Shown one piece after another: positions 1 to 8,373 of a DNA stretch of 11,317 nucleotides (position 1 is the first letter of the stretch; every line of letters starts with the position of its first letter). This DNA is from an uncultured Porphyromonadaceae bacterium (GTDB lineage Bacteria > Bacteroidota > Bacteroidia > Bacteroidales > Muribaculaceae), in the NCBI GenBank assembly GCA_947178655.1, contig CAMWZB010000014.1:1-11317 (forward strand), given 5' to 3'. The notes beneath the pieces are model-generated. The model was not told where the DNA came from, made no database searches, and saw nothing but the letters and a program-made list of their open reading frames with translations. A program made the translations under genes and the position numbers.

Positions 1-2760
1 GGTGTAGAGCTCGCGCTGCTCGGCGGCCGAAAGCGTCGATGCGCCGGCGCCGTTGAGCTTGAAGAACTCCTGGGCAGTCACCTTCTCGCCCTGCTTGTTG
101 ACAAAGAGCGGATAGCCGTCGGCGTCAAGTCCGGCCGTCTTGTAAGCGAAAATGGCATTGACCGGATAGCCCTCGCGCGATGGCGTGGTCTGGTTGTACG
201 GCACAGTCTCGTTGAGGACGGTGTTCTCGTTGTAAGCCAGGTTGAAGTTGGTCGTCCAGCGGAAGTCGCGAGTGGAGATATTGCGTGTGGCAAGCGCTAT
301 CTCTATACCCTGGTTGCGCATCGAAGCCCAGTTGACCATGGTGGACATGAATCCGGTCTCAAGCGGCAGCATCTTGAGCGAGATAAGGTCGTTGCCCTTG
401 CGGTAGTATGCGTCGACCGAAAGGTTGACGATGTTATTGGCGAAGCCGAAGTCAAGACCGGCATTGGCCGTATGGGTCTTTTCCCAGCGCAGACGGCGGT
501 TAGGCGGCGTTCCGAGCACGATGACGTCCTCCGACACTCCCGGAAGAATGGAGGCGTTGTTGTAGTCACCCATGACATAGGAGGATGTCGACTTGTCGAT
601 ATTGCCCTGAATACCGTAGCTCAGACGCAGGGCCAGATTATTGACGAAAGTGCTCTCCCGCAGCCATGGCTCGTCGGAGATGCGCCACAAGCCGCTGAAC
701 GAATAGAGCGGCAGGAAGCGGTACTTCTTGTCGACGCCGAAGAGGTCGGAGCCGTCGAATCGGACACTCGCGCCGAGAGTGTAGCGCTGCAGAAGCGAGT
801 ACGATGCAGTGGCATAGAACGAAGCATAGGCGTTCTCGCTTACCGACTCGGAGTGCAGCGGGAATGTACGGGCCCATGACTCGTTGGGGAATATGACAGG
901 TTTGGAAGTAAGAGTCTTCCTATCGTAGCCATAGGCTGTCGAGCCGACGGCGTCGTACCATGTCTTGCGGATTTCCGTACCTCCCATCACCTCGAGTTCA
1001 TGGCCTACGGCGAGACGCTTGCTGAACTCAAGCTGGGCCTTCCAGTTGATCTGCTTGTTAGTGGAGGTATTCTGCACGGAGCGGCCCCCGTCAGGAAGGA
1101 AGGACTTGCGGATGCCGTCGCTTCCTATGACTTCTGTGCGGTAGAATTCCTTGCGCATGGCGTAGGTCTCGCCTGAGGCGAAGGACTTGGAGTCGACCTT
1201 GTCGTACTGGAAACCGAGCTGCGTGGTGGCCTTGAGCCAGTCGGTGAAGCGAAGGTCAGCATCGAAGAGAGCTGTCACGCCGATGGTTTCCTGGGTGCGC
1301 TCGGTGTTGTCGCGCTCTTCGAATACGTTGAACTTGAGGTCGCTGTCGGCACGTCCCTGAATATCGGTGTCATATATATAGCGGCCATACTCGTCGTAGG
1401 GAAGCTGATAGGGGTTGGCGCGACGCGAATAGTACACGGGGTTGGAGAAACCGTCGTTGTCCGTAAGGTAGCTTTTGTTCATGCGGCGGTTCACAAACAC
1501 CGACGCGCCCACCTTGAACTTCTCGCTGAGACGGTAGCGTGTCTTCAGGACGAGATTGAAGCGGTTCATGTCCACGCCGGGAACATTGCCGCTCTCGTCC
1601 TGATAGCCGAACGAGGTGTAGTAGGTGGCCCTGTCGCCGCCTCCGGATATACTGAGATTATACTCCTGCGAAAAAGTGTCGCGGAAGAGAATGTCATTCC
1701 AGTCGGTATTGACGGCACGGAGCGCATTGATCTGCGAGCGGACGTGCTCGGGCAGCGCGTCCCATCCGCCGGTACGATAGGCGTCGGTGAGACCTGCGGC
1801 GCTGAGGATGCGGGCCACCTCACCCTTATTGTCGCGATAGGTAAAGTCGGATGACAGGAGTTCAAGTTCGAGATTCACCTTCTCGTCGGCATTGAGGAGA
1901 TTGAGACGCTTGATGTCAGGCTTGGGCGAATAGGTCAGTCGGGTTGAGAAACTGATTTCGGGCTTGCCCTGACGACCGTTCTTGGTGGTGATGACGATGA
2001 CACCGTTGGCCGCACGCGTACCGTAGATGGCAGTCGCAGCAGCGTCCTTGAGGACAGTGATACTCTCGATGTCGGCAGGATTGAGACCGGCGATAGACGA
2101 CTGGTAGAGATTGTCGATGTCCTTGAGTTCATCGGTCGAAGGGACCTCAGTACCGTTCATAGGCACACCATCGATGACCCACAGAGGGTCCTGCGTGCCC
2201 TGAAGCGACGAAGTGCCTCGGATACGGATTTTCAGCGGAGCACCGGGCGAGCCGCTGCTCTGCACCGATGCCAGACCGGCCACCTGACCGGCGAGAGCCT
2301 GGTCGATGCTCATGACCGAGCCTATGGTATTCTCGTCGATATCTATTTTGGTAATCGAGGCGGTGAGCTTACGCTTCTCGATGGTCTGATAACCTGTGAC
2401 GACCACATCATTCAGAAGTTCTGAGGCAGGGTCGAGGACAAGGTCATAGCTGTCGACACCGTCGACCAGAAAAATCGTACGGGGATTGAATCCGACGCTT
2501 CGGCACTCAATCTCGGAGACACCGGCAGGGAGAGCGAGGGAGAACTTTCCGTCGATATCCGTAACGGCTCCCCACGTTTTGGCCTTCACACCGGCTTTCT
2601 TAAGCTGTGTCTGGGAGACAGACACCGAAGCACCGATGAGCGGCTCATGATCTTCCGACGACAGGATGACGCCGGTGATGGTGCGCTGCGCAAGAACGCT
2701 GACCGGTACGGCCAGCATAAGGAGTATCACAGCGGAGAGTCTTGTGAGTATATTCTTCAT
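1..2760 (-). CDS. SusC/RagA family TonB-dependent outer-membrane transporter (3' end beyond window)
   Basis: Outer-membrane beta-barrel receptor that imports substrate with TonB energy, normally capped by a SusD/RagB lipoprotein. The frame is open for 920 codons from ATG 2760 to base 1, and about 100 or more C-terminal residues are probably missing because family members usually run to about 1000 or more. Residues 1-24 form a signal peptide (MKNILTRLSAVILLMLAVPV...LAQ). Residues 26-115 are a carboxypeptidase-regulatory-like domain (RTITGVI, GAVTDIDGKFSLALPAG). A TonB-box-like LNDVVVTGYQ follows at 115-125. The plug domain contains IRIRGTSSLQG (178-188), PLWVIDGVP (192-200) and AAATAIYGTRAANGVIVITT (240-259), the family hallmarks. 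Barrel strands follow, including LGASVRFDGSDLF. No STN signalling domain is present. An in-frame TGA at 2791-2793 with no other ATG between fixes the start; it has an A/T-rich leader but no Shine-Dalgarno. It lies 33 bp after the metalloprotease gene and is probably co-transcribed with it. Substrate is not readable from sequence; peptides are inferred from context. Confidence 0.96.
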   Translation of the reverse strand, partial: MKNILTRLSAVILLMLAVPVSVLAQRTITGVILSSEDHEPLIGASVSVSQTQLKKAGVKAKTWGAVTDIDGKFSLALPAGVSEIECRSVGFNPRTIFLVDGVDSYDLVLDPASELLNDVVVTGYQTIEKRKLTASITKIDIDENTIGSVMSIDQALAGQVAGLASVQSSGSPGAPLKIRIRGTSSLQGTQDPLWVIDGVPMNGTEVPSTDELKDIDNLYQSSIAGLNPADIESITVLKDAAATAIYGTRAANGVIVITTKNGRQGKPEISFSTRLTYSPKPDIKRLNLLNADEKVNLELELLSSDFTYRDNKGEVARILSAAGLTDAYRTGGWDALPEHVRSQINALRAVNTDWNDILFRDTFSQEYNLSISGGGDRATYYTSFGYQDESGNVPGVDMNRFNLVLKTRYRLSEKFKVGASVFVNRRMNKSYLTDNDGFSNPVYYSRRANPYQLPYDEYGRYIYDTDIQGRADSDLKFNVFEERDNTERTQETIGVTALFDADLRFTDWLKATTQLGFQYDKVDSKSFASGETYAMRKEFYRTEVIGSDGIRKSFLPDGGRSVQNTSTNKQINWKAQLEFSKRLAVGHELEVMGGTEIRKTWYDAVGSTAYGYDRKTLTSKPVIFPNESWARTFPLHSESVSENAYASFYATASYSLLQRYTLGASVRFDGSDLFGVDKKYRFLPLYSFSGLWRISDEPWLRESTFVNNLALRLSYGIQGNIDKSTSSYVMGDYNNASILPGVSEDVIVLGTPPNRRLRWEKTHTANAGLDFGFANNIVNLSVDAYYRKGNDLISLKMLPLETGFMSTMVNWASMRNQGIEIALATRNISTRDFRWTTNFNLAYNENTVLNETVPYNQTTPSREGYPVNAIFAYKTAGLDADGYPLFVNKQGEKVTAQEFFKLNGAGASTLSAAEQRELYT

Positions 2761-2793
2761 TGCTAAAAATGGGTGTACGAAAGTGATTGATCA

Positions 2794-5487
2794 TTAACGG
2801 TCGCTCTGTGGAAGACCGAGAGCCGAATTGATGCGCATGAGCACATCGATGTAGTGGGCACGGGTCTCACCGGTGGACGAGGGGATGCGGCGGCGCAGAA
2901 GCGTGCGTATGTCGAGGAGTTCGCCGCGCTTCACCGAGATGGCATCGGATATGCGCGAGGCGTAGGGACTGTAGAAATTCACATTGCGGCGTCCGGCAGT
3001 GCGGGAGCCGGCGGCATGACGGCATGAGGGACAGTCGAGATTGCGCTCGCCAAGGAAGTTGATGACCGAGAGCACTTCGTCATCCACGCACTCGTGCGCG
3101 AGCGACTTCTTTCCGCCCTTGAGACCCTCGTTCTCATTGGCTGCAATCATCAGAGCATCCACGAAGTTCTTCTGTACCGTACGCTCACGGAGATCAGGAT
3201 TGCGGCCGGCGATGGTCGACGCGAAGATGTGGCGGTGCAGCATGTCCATCATCTCTGAGGGAGTGAAGGCTTCGCTGCCATTGACGGCCTCGTTCTCGTA
3301 CATGCGTATGAGACGGTGATCGGAGAGGAGGTCCCACATGAAGTAGCTCTGCGTGTTCTTGAGGATGTAGGCCGGAGAGTGCTCCATGCGTCCGACAGGA
3401 GTGTTCTGGACAAGATAGGTATATCGGGTCGCATCAGAATCGAAGAGCCATGCAGGATGAGTGAACGCATTGTCCAGCACAAACTGCAGCGCCTCTTTCT
3501 GCACCTTCCGGGGCACGTGGGTGTAGGTGTCGGCGCCTCCGCGTGCGCGGTCGTTGTTGTCGACGTATATGCCGCCGATATTGGCCATGACATGATTGAT
3601 ATAGCGCTGCCACTGCGAGATGGCCGAGTAGAGAAGATTCGAAGCGTCATCGTAGTCCTGACGGCGTTCGGTCGAATCGGCGGTCCACTCTATAATATTG
3701 GGCACGATACGCTTGAGATTGGCTATGCCGTAAGTTGCCGACTTGACCGCGTCGTCGCCGAGGTCTTCGGAGAGCGCGCGCGGATCGATGGGGTCGCGCG
3801 AGTCCTGGGCCTCACTGTAGCGGTAGAGGTCGCCCTGATAGTGGCGGTCGATGTGGTCGGAAATCATTGCATAATCCTGACGGGCATCGCCAAGGCCGAA
3901 CCAGCGGTAGCCGTACTCGATGGCCATGCGGTCGTAAGGGCCGATATGAGGCGAGAGGACCTCGACGCCGTCGCCGGGCTGTGCCACGTAGTTGAAGCGC
4001 GCATAGTCCATGATTGACGATGATGTGGCGCCGAAGCGGTTCATGAAGTCGCGGTCGCGGAGCGAGTCGGTAGGAACTGCTGCAGAAGCCATCATGTTGT
4101 GACGCAGGCCGAGCGAGTGCCCTACCTCATGACATGCCACGAACCGCATGGCGTCGCCGATGAGACGGTCGGGAAGATGAAGTGTGCGGGCATCAGGGTC
4201 GACGGCTCCTGTCTGCACGACAATCCAGTCGTGGAGGATATCGAGCACATTATGCCACCAAATGATGTCGGCTTCGATGATTTCGCCCGAACGCGGGTCG
4301 CAGATTGACGGGCCCATGGCGTTGGACTTGGTGGATGCGGCGTATGTAAGTGTCGAGTAGCTGATGTCATCGGTATCCACGGCAATGGTGTCAGGAAGCT
4401 GTACCACCTGAACAGCATTGCGGAATCCGGCGCCCTCGAAAGCGGAGTTCCAGTCCTCGATGCCTTTACGGATATAGGGACGCCACTTGCGCGGAGTGCT
4501 GTTGTCTATGTGAAATACAATGGGCTTGGCCGGCTCTACGAGCTCTCCCGACAGATATGCCTGCACGTCCTCGGGCTTGGGCTCCAGACGCCAGCGGGTG
4601 ATGTAGTTGCGGGAGTCGACCCTCTGTTGGTCATCAGAATAGCTTATCGTACCCTCATGGAAGTAGCCCACACGAGGCGACACATAGCGGCGCGACATAG
4701 GATGCTCCGGCAGTGCCACGATGCTGGTCCCGACCTCTACGGTGACGTATACCGAAGCGTTGCCCTCGACCACACGCGTAGTGAGTTCGGACACGGCGTA
4801 GACGTTGTCCTTGAATGCCTTCACCGACTTTATGCGCGAAAGATCACCCTTGGCCGGAGTACCGAGATTGATATCGTTGAAGATGTCGCCGAACACGCCA
4901 TTGTTGCCATTGAAAAGGTCTGTGACCTTCACCACTACAGCTGTCGAATCGTTGTTGTAGGTCTCAATATCGAATGACGCGATGACAGGCATGATGTAGT
5001 TCTGCTCCACCGAACGCGCTATCGCATCGTTCTCAGGCACATCGGGCTGAACACGGAACTCGCGCGCGAAAAGTTTCTTGCGCTCCTTGTCAAGTTCGAA
5101 GCGCACGGCCTTGTTGGAACTGTTTATGCCGGTGTTGACTCCGGCCTCATTAAGTTCGAGAGGCACACGCACAAGTTTGTTGACCACGAGGTAGTCGCGG
5201 GAAAGCATCGACAAGGGTATTTCCAGATAATAGTCCTTATCCTTGCGGAGCACATTGAACATACCCTCCGACACATTGGCTGCATCAGTGAATTTCTCGT
5301 ACTCCGAGCGGGTCGAAGTGGTGTCGGCCTGAGCGCTTTTCTTTTTCTTACTTCCGAAGAAAAGGAATGAACGCTCTGCTTGTGAATCAACGGATGGAGT
5401 CGCCGCCACGATAGGTCCGGCGGAAACAAACGCCATGGTGCAGGCCACGGCAGCAGCTGTTCGGAATATATTCTTGACTGGCATCAT
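2794..5487 (-). CDS. Secreted zinc-dependent metalloprotease, DUF5117/DUF4953 metzincin family
   Basis: Complete 897-residue protein. Residues 1-29 look like a signal peptide with cleavage near IVAA/TPS, and a basic FGSKKKK stretch follows at 45-51. The N-terminal half matches the DUF5118/DUF5117 layout (about 62-110 and 119-305: YYLEIPLSMLSRDYLVVNKL, RYVSPRVGYFHEG). The metzincin domain carries the zinc site HEVGHSLGLRH at 453-463, with ligands H453, H457 and H463 and base E454, plus a Met-turn SIMDYARFNY with M493. All catalytic residues are present, so it should be active as an endopeptidase. C800, C819 and C822 (CPSC) form a small cluster near the C-terminus. The end (INSALGLPQSDR) is not a T9SS-type tail, so it probably stays in the periplasm or at the outer membrane. 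Start is ATG 5487 or the adjacent ATG 5484; an in-frame TAA at 5491-5493 excludes anything further upstream. It is the first gene after a promoter match and sits 33 bp before the SusC gene. Specificity is unknown. Confidence 0.94.
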   Translation of the reverse strand: MMPVKNIFRTAAAVACTMAFVSAGPIVAATPSVDSQAERSFLFFGSKKKKSAQADTTSTRSEYEKFTDAANVSEGMFNVLRKDKDYYLEIPLSMLSRDYLVVNKLVRVPLELNEAGVNTGINSSNKAVRFELDKERKKLFAREFRVQPDVPENDAIARSVEQNYIMPVIASFDIETYNNDSTAVVVKVTDLFNGNNGVFGDIFNDINLGTPAKGDLSRIKSVKAFKDNVYAVSELTTRVVEGNASVYVTVEVGTSIVALPEHPMSRRYVSPRVGYFHEGTISYSDDQQRVDSRNYITRWRLEPKPEDVQAYLSGELVEPAKPIVFHIDNSTPRKWRPYIRKGIEDWNSAFEGAGFRNAVQVVQLPDTIAVDTDDISYSTLTYAASTKSNAMGPSICDPRSGEIIEADIIWWHNVLDILHDWIVVQTGAVDPDARTLHLPDRLIGDAMRFVACHEVGHSLGLRHNMMASAAVPTDSLRDRDFMNRFGATSSSIMDYARFNYVAQPGDGVEVLSPHIGPYDRMAIEYGYRWFGLGDARQDYAMISDHIDRHYQGDLYRYSEAQDSRDPIDPRALSEDLGDDAVKSATYGIANLKRIVPNIIEWTADSTERRQDYDDASNLLYSAISQWQRYINHVMANIGGIYVDNNDRARGGADTYTHVPRKVQKEALQFVLDNAFTHPAWLFDSDATRYTYLVQNTPVGRMEHSPAYILKNTQSYFMWDLLSDHRLIRMYENEAVNGSEAFTPSEMMDMLHRHIFASTIAGRNPDLRERTVQKNFVDALMIAANENEGLKGGKKSLAHECVDDEVLSVINFLGERNLDCPSCRHAAGSRTAGRRNVNFYSPYASRISDAISVKRGELLDIRTLLRRRIPSSTGETRAHYIDVLMRINSALGLPQSDR

Positions 5488-5558
5488 TAGTTATGGATAT
5501 AATAGTTCGAATGCCCTAATGTGCTCATCGACTGTGTATTATGTCAGCAATTATACGT

Positions 5559-5572
5559 CTGCGTCGCCGCAG
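5559..5572 (-). other. Short GNRA-loop hairpin in the metalloprotease 5' leader
   Basis: On the minus strand the bases read CTGCG-GCGA-CGCAG, a perfect 5-bp stem closed by a GCGA tetraloop of the GNRA class. It is preceded by the GC palindrome GCCCGGGC (5573-5580), which stands out in an otherwise A/T-rich leader. If transcription starts near 5595, this structure lies about 15-35 nt into the transcript and far from the ATG. It could stabilise the 5' end or take part in control. No known riboswitch class is recognised. Confidence 0.4.
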
Positions 5573-5601
5573 GCCCGGGCATATAGTATCTTTTTGGCTT
5601 G

Positions 5602-5609
5602 CAAATGTA
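5602..5609 (-). promoter_or_regulatory. Bacteroidetes-type promoter -7 element (TACATTTG)
   Basis: The minus strand reads TACATTTG, an exact match to the Bacteroidetes primary sigma factor -7 consensus TAnnTTTG. About 19 bp upstream, where the -33 element is expected, only a weak GCTGTTTT is seen. It lies about 115 bp upstream of the metalloprotease ATG and downstream of the preceding terminator, as expected for a promoter driving the metalloprotease-SusC unit. The start site near 5595 is inferred from usual spacing. Confidence 0.6.
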
Positions 5610-5707
5610 CTAATTTTGAAGCATAAAACAGCTATTTTAATCTTTTTTGTGACAACCGAACATTTCCTTGCAGTTTAGGATTGCCTGACAAGTCATTCAG
5701 GCCTTGC

Positions 5708-5742
5708 AAAAAAACGACGGGGCGACTTATGCCGTCCCGTCG
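5708..5742 (-). terminator. Rho-independent terminator after the C10 protease gene
   Basis: On the minus strand CGACGGGACGGC-ATAA-GTCGCCCCGTCG (5742-5715) folds into a 12-bp stem with one A-C mismatch, one G-T wobble and a 4-nt loop. Seven T residues follow directly (5714-5708). It lies 47 bp past the TAA of the C10 gene. The plus-strand side has no comparable T-run, so it should act only on leftward transcripts. Confidence 0.88.
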
Positions 5743-5789
5743 ATGTAACGAAAAATGTGATGAATGTAAGAGAAGAGTGTGTGAGTGCG

Positions 5790-8354
5790 TTAACGCAGCA
5801 CCTTGACTGTGGCCGTGCGGCCGTCGGCGTCGCGTGCGGTGATGACAGTCATACCCGAGCCTTCGCCAAGAACGAGAGTATCAGAAGCGGAGGCGCCGAT
5901 GATGCTGCCGGCGATATCGTAGGCCTCAAGCGATACCACTCCGGCCGGTGATACGGCAGTAGCGGTGCCGGAGGTCTTGTCCCAGCTTATGCGGAGTGCG
6001 TCTGAAGAGACAGCAACATCCTCCACGCCCGAAAGCGACAGACGGAGCTTGACAGGACGCGCACCATAGATGGGCTCGATGGCGTTATTGTAGATATATC
6101 CGACAATGACCTCATAGTCGGTATCCGGCTGCATGTCGGCATACTGAAGAGTGACCGTAAACTCGGACTGTGCACCCTCTTCAGGCAGGCTGAGTTTACC
6201 TTCGCCCTGCGACATGATGGCCACCTGCTGTCCCTCGACAACACCGAGACCGGCCCATGAGTTATATCTGTACCATCCGGAAGTGAGTTTGAAGTTTCCG
6301 ACAATCTTTATTTCAAGCGGATTGGTGATGGTGTAAATGTCAGTCATGTACATACCGACACGTACTGTCTCGAGAGTGGCATCAAGCACTTTCGGAAGAG
6401 CGGCGGCAGTGACTGTGGGTCTGGCCGGGGTAGGATTCATGTAAACGGTATTCCAGATATCCTCACTATATACATAGTTGATGTCCTCGTTATAGAACGA
6501 CAGGGTGCACATCTGGGGCGTGGAAGGAGTTGAAATGGCATTCATGTCGTACATTGAGGTAGTCCACCGACGTGTAACAGAACCTTTGGCGGGGACTGTG
6601 ACCATAATGCTCTCGCCCATGTAACGGAGTGAATTGTTGTTGTACAGCACAGGTGCGACGCCGCCCGAAAGTTCCATATCGGAAGGATTCTCCACGACAA
6701 CCTCGATTTCGGCGGGACAGTTGTAATAGAATCCGCCGATGACCTTGGCATCACTTATATACAGGCGCGGCGTCTCAATATTTTTCACCGAATAAGTGCT
6801 GCCGCTCTTGGTGATTGTGACACAGTCGGAGAAACCATAGCGACAAAGCGTGCGAACCCATTCACCTTCGGGTGCACCATTGCTGTGGGTGACAATACGT
6901 ACCTCGTAAGTGCCGTCAGCAAGGTTGAGTGCATCAAGATCAAGAACAGTGTTGATACGTGACGAATAGTAGCCTTCTCCACCTTGGAAGCGAAGAGCGG
7001 TGGAGTACACCGAGCTGTACTTGGCCGTGGAGATGTCTGCTCCTGAAGCAAGCACCTCGGCTCCGAGGGTACATGTGATGGTCGATGGGTTGTAGTTGAC
7101 CCACATACACATTGACGGCGCCATGTCCTCGAGTGTGAGCTTGAGGCCCGAAGCCGTAACCTCACCCTTGAGCGCTCCGAGCTGAGTGAGAGCGAGAGGC
7201 TGCTCCTCCACCGGCTCGCCGGTATAGGGGCGCAGATTGAACAAGGCGTCCTGTGTAAAGGTGAAGCCGCCGCCTGTGCCGCCACCCGAACCGAGTGCGT
7301 CGGGAGTCAGAGCGTCCAGCAGGAAGTAGCCGTTCGACATTCCGGTCCAACCCCAGTTGAAGTGGAAGTAGCCGTTGTCATCATAGCCGTCGCATATAAA
7401 GGAGTGGCCGCCGCCGGTGGAAGAGCTGCCGCCGACCATAACGGGGCATCCGGCAGCAAGACTGTTATACATGAGCTGCTCCCATTCCGTGGCCGAGTGA
7501 TACCAGCGGAGTGTATAGAAGCACGAAGCATCGTACTTGAAGTTGTTCACCATGGCGCGGCGTATGTTCATCGCCAGGGCACCGGATGACGAAGAGCTGT
7601 AGTCCATACGTACGGCATATCCGCAGGCCTTCATGAGATAGGCCACTGCGGAGGCCTGAGCCTCGGTATAGCGGCCGGGGATATACACATCTGCCATGTT
7701 GTCCCAGTCGAACGCCTGCTTGGAGAAGTCCATGCTGAGGCGCTTCTGAAGTGTCGATGCAGTGTAGGTGACAGAACCCTCGCCAACCTCGGGATACTGC
7801 CAGTAGTTCATGACCTGAGCCATCGAAGTGGCGACACAGCCGGTATAAGTCGGAGCGGCACCGTGAAGCGGGCACTGGTCATTGAAGGGCGATATCTGAT
7901 CCCAGGATGTCTTGATCATAGGTTCGATAGCCTGTCGGCCTTCGCGCGAAGCGGCAAGACGGAGTGACTCGGAGCTGACAGGTTTGGAGGCATTGGCAGA
8001 AGCATACTCTATCTGTCGGCCATACTCTTCAAGCCAGTAACGAAGTCCCGGAGCCATATCCGAAGAGTCGAACGCACCGGAGTCCGTATAGCCAAGAAGC
8101 GGATAAGCGCTGTCGTCGGCACTAAGCACCATGAAGCCGCCGTCGCGGGTGTCAAAGTTAAACACGTACACCGACGGATTGCCTGACGAGGTGTATGCCG
8201 TGTGCACCAGTCGTGACTGAGACTGCCCGGCCACTTTATGACGTGTGGAGCCGAGACGACCAAGAGCCTGTTCAGGAGTGATGGGAGCTGCCACAGCCAC
8301 AGCGGCGATGCCGAATAGGCAAAGAGCAGAGAGGATGTTTTTTCTCATTTCCAT
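5790..8354 (-). CDS. Secreted C10 family cysteine protease (streptopain/interpain-like) with Spi propeptide and T9SS-like tail
   Basis: Complete 854-residue zymogen of MEROPS family C10 (streptococcal SpeB, interpain A, PrtT). Residues 1-23 are a signal peptide (RKNILSALCLFGIAAVAVAA). Residues about 24-118 match the Spi pro-inhibitor (VYVFNFDTRDGGFMVLSADD, YPLLGYTDSG, LRYWLEEYGRQIEY), normally removed on activation. The catalytic domain spans about 145-378: nucleophile C173 in YTGCVATSMAQVMNYWQYP, histidine H317 in GGGHSFICDGYDDNGYFHFN, then the tryptophan-rich NWGWTG (W335, W337), followed by the glycine-rich GSGGGTGGG loop. The triad context is intact. Residues 380-773 are a long beta-rich accessory region I cannot assign. 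From about 774 (GVEDV...) to the C-terminal VKVLR the sequence resembles a T9SS type A sorting domain, suggesting export across the outer membrane. The start is ATG 8354 (ATG 8348 is an alternative); an in-frame TAA at 8358-8360 bars anything longer. Own terminator follows; no clear promoter seen upstream. Probable role is extracellular protein degradation. Confidence 0.95.
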   Translation of the reverse strand: MEMRKNILSALCLFGIAAVAVAAPITPEQALGRLGSTRHKVAGQSQSRLVHTAYTSSGNPSVYVFNFDTRDGGFMVLSADDSAYPLLGYTDSGAFDSSDMAPGLRYWLEEYGRQIEYASANASKPVSSESLRLAASREGRQAIEPMIKTSWDQISPFNDQCPLHGAAPTYTGCVATSMAQVMNYWQYPEVGEGSVTYTASTLQKRLSMDFSKQAFDWDNMADVYIPGRYTEAQASAVAYLMKACGYAVRMDYSSSSSGALAMNIRRAMVNNFKYDASCFYTLRWYHSATEWEQLMYNSLAAGCPVMVGGSSSTGGGHSFICDGYDDNGYFHFNWGWTGMSNGYFLLDALTPDALGSGGGTGGGFTFTQDALFNLRPYTGEPVEEQPLALTQLGALKGEVTASGLKLTLEDMAPSMCMWVNYNPSTITCTLGAEVLASGADISTAKYSSVYSTALRFQGGEGYYSSRINTVLDLDALNLADGTYEVRIVTHSNGAPEGEWVRTLCRYGFSDCVTITKSGSTYSVKNIETPRLYISDAKVIGGFYYNCPAEIEVVVENPSDMELSGGVAPVLYNNNSLRYMGESIMVTVPAKGSVTRRWTTSMYDMNAISTPSTPQMCTLSFYNEDINYVYSEDIWNTVYMNPTPARPTVTAAALPKVLDATLETVRVGMYMTDIYTITNPLEIKIVGNFKLTSGWYRYNSWAGLGVVEGQQVAIMSQGEGKLSLPEEGAQSEFTVTLQYADMQPDTDYEVIVGYIYNNAIEPIYGARPVKLRLSLSGVEDVAVSSDALRISWDKTSGTATAVSPAGVVSLEAYDIAGSIIGASASDTLVLGEGSGMTVITARDADGRTATVKVLR
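5793..6029 (-). other. T9SS-like C-terminal sorting region of the C10 protease
   Basis: Residues about 776-854 begin with GVEDVAVSSDALRISW and contain the strand pattern VVSLEAYDIAGSII, then MTVITARDADGRTATVKVLR at the very end. A GVEDV-type linker, a YD-x-GR/GS turn and a terminal K-V-hydrophobic-R strand are typical of type A T9SS C-terminal domains in Bacteroidota. The match is by eye; the middle turn reads DIAGSI rather than the usual D-x-x-GR. Confidence 0.65.
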
Positions 8355-8373
8355 TGATTATATATAAAAACCC

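Larger units (their letters stand above)
5488..5789. other. Intergenic region between C10 protease and metalloprotease genes
   Basis: This 302-bp gap is A/T-rich relative to the flanking genes and has no convincing coding frame. In the direction of transcription it holds the terminator of the C10 gene (5742-5708), a weak inverted repeat (5702-5683), a Bacteroidetes-type promoter match (5609-5602) and a leader of about 110 nt up to the metalloprotease start. It is the main transcriptional boundary in the window. Confidence 0.8.

Noticed and set aside
472..879. 135-codon plus-strand frame opposite the SusC gene
   Set aside because: The minus-strand SusC frame is unmistakable through this segment, and the shadow protein has no family features.
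3316..4017. 233-codon open frame on the plus strand opposite the metalloprotease
   Set aside because: It is antisense to a strongly supported gene across the active-site region, its protein matches nothing recognisable, and long antisense frames are common in GC-rich coding DNA.
5440..5451. Possible lipobox (AVAC, C16) in the metalloprotease
   Set aside because: The cysteine sits inside the hydrophobic core with more hydrophobic residues after it, so an ordinary signal peptide ending near residue 29 fits better.
5573..5580. GCCCGGGC palindrome as an operator
   Set aside because: An 8-bp palindrome is too short and isolated to claim as a protein-binding site; noted only as part of the GC-rich leader block.
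5683..5702. Inverted repeat GCCTGA-N8-TCAGGC as a second terminator
   Set aside because: Only a 6-bp stem with an 8-nt loop and no T-run on the minus-strand side; it lies just beyond a much stronger terminator.
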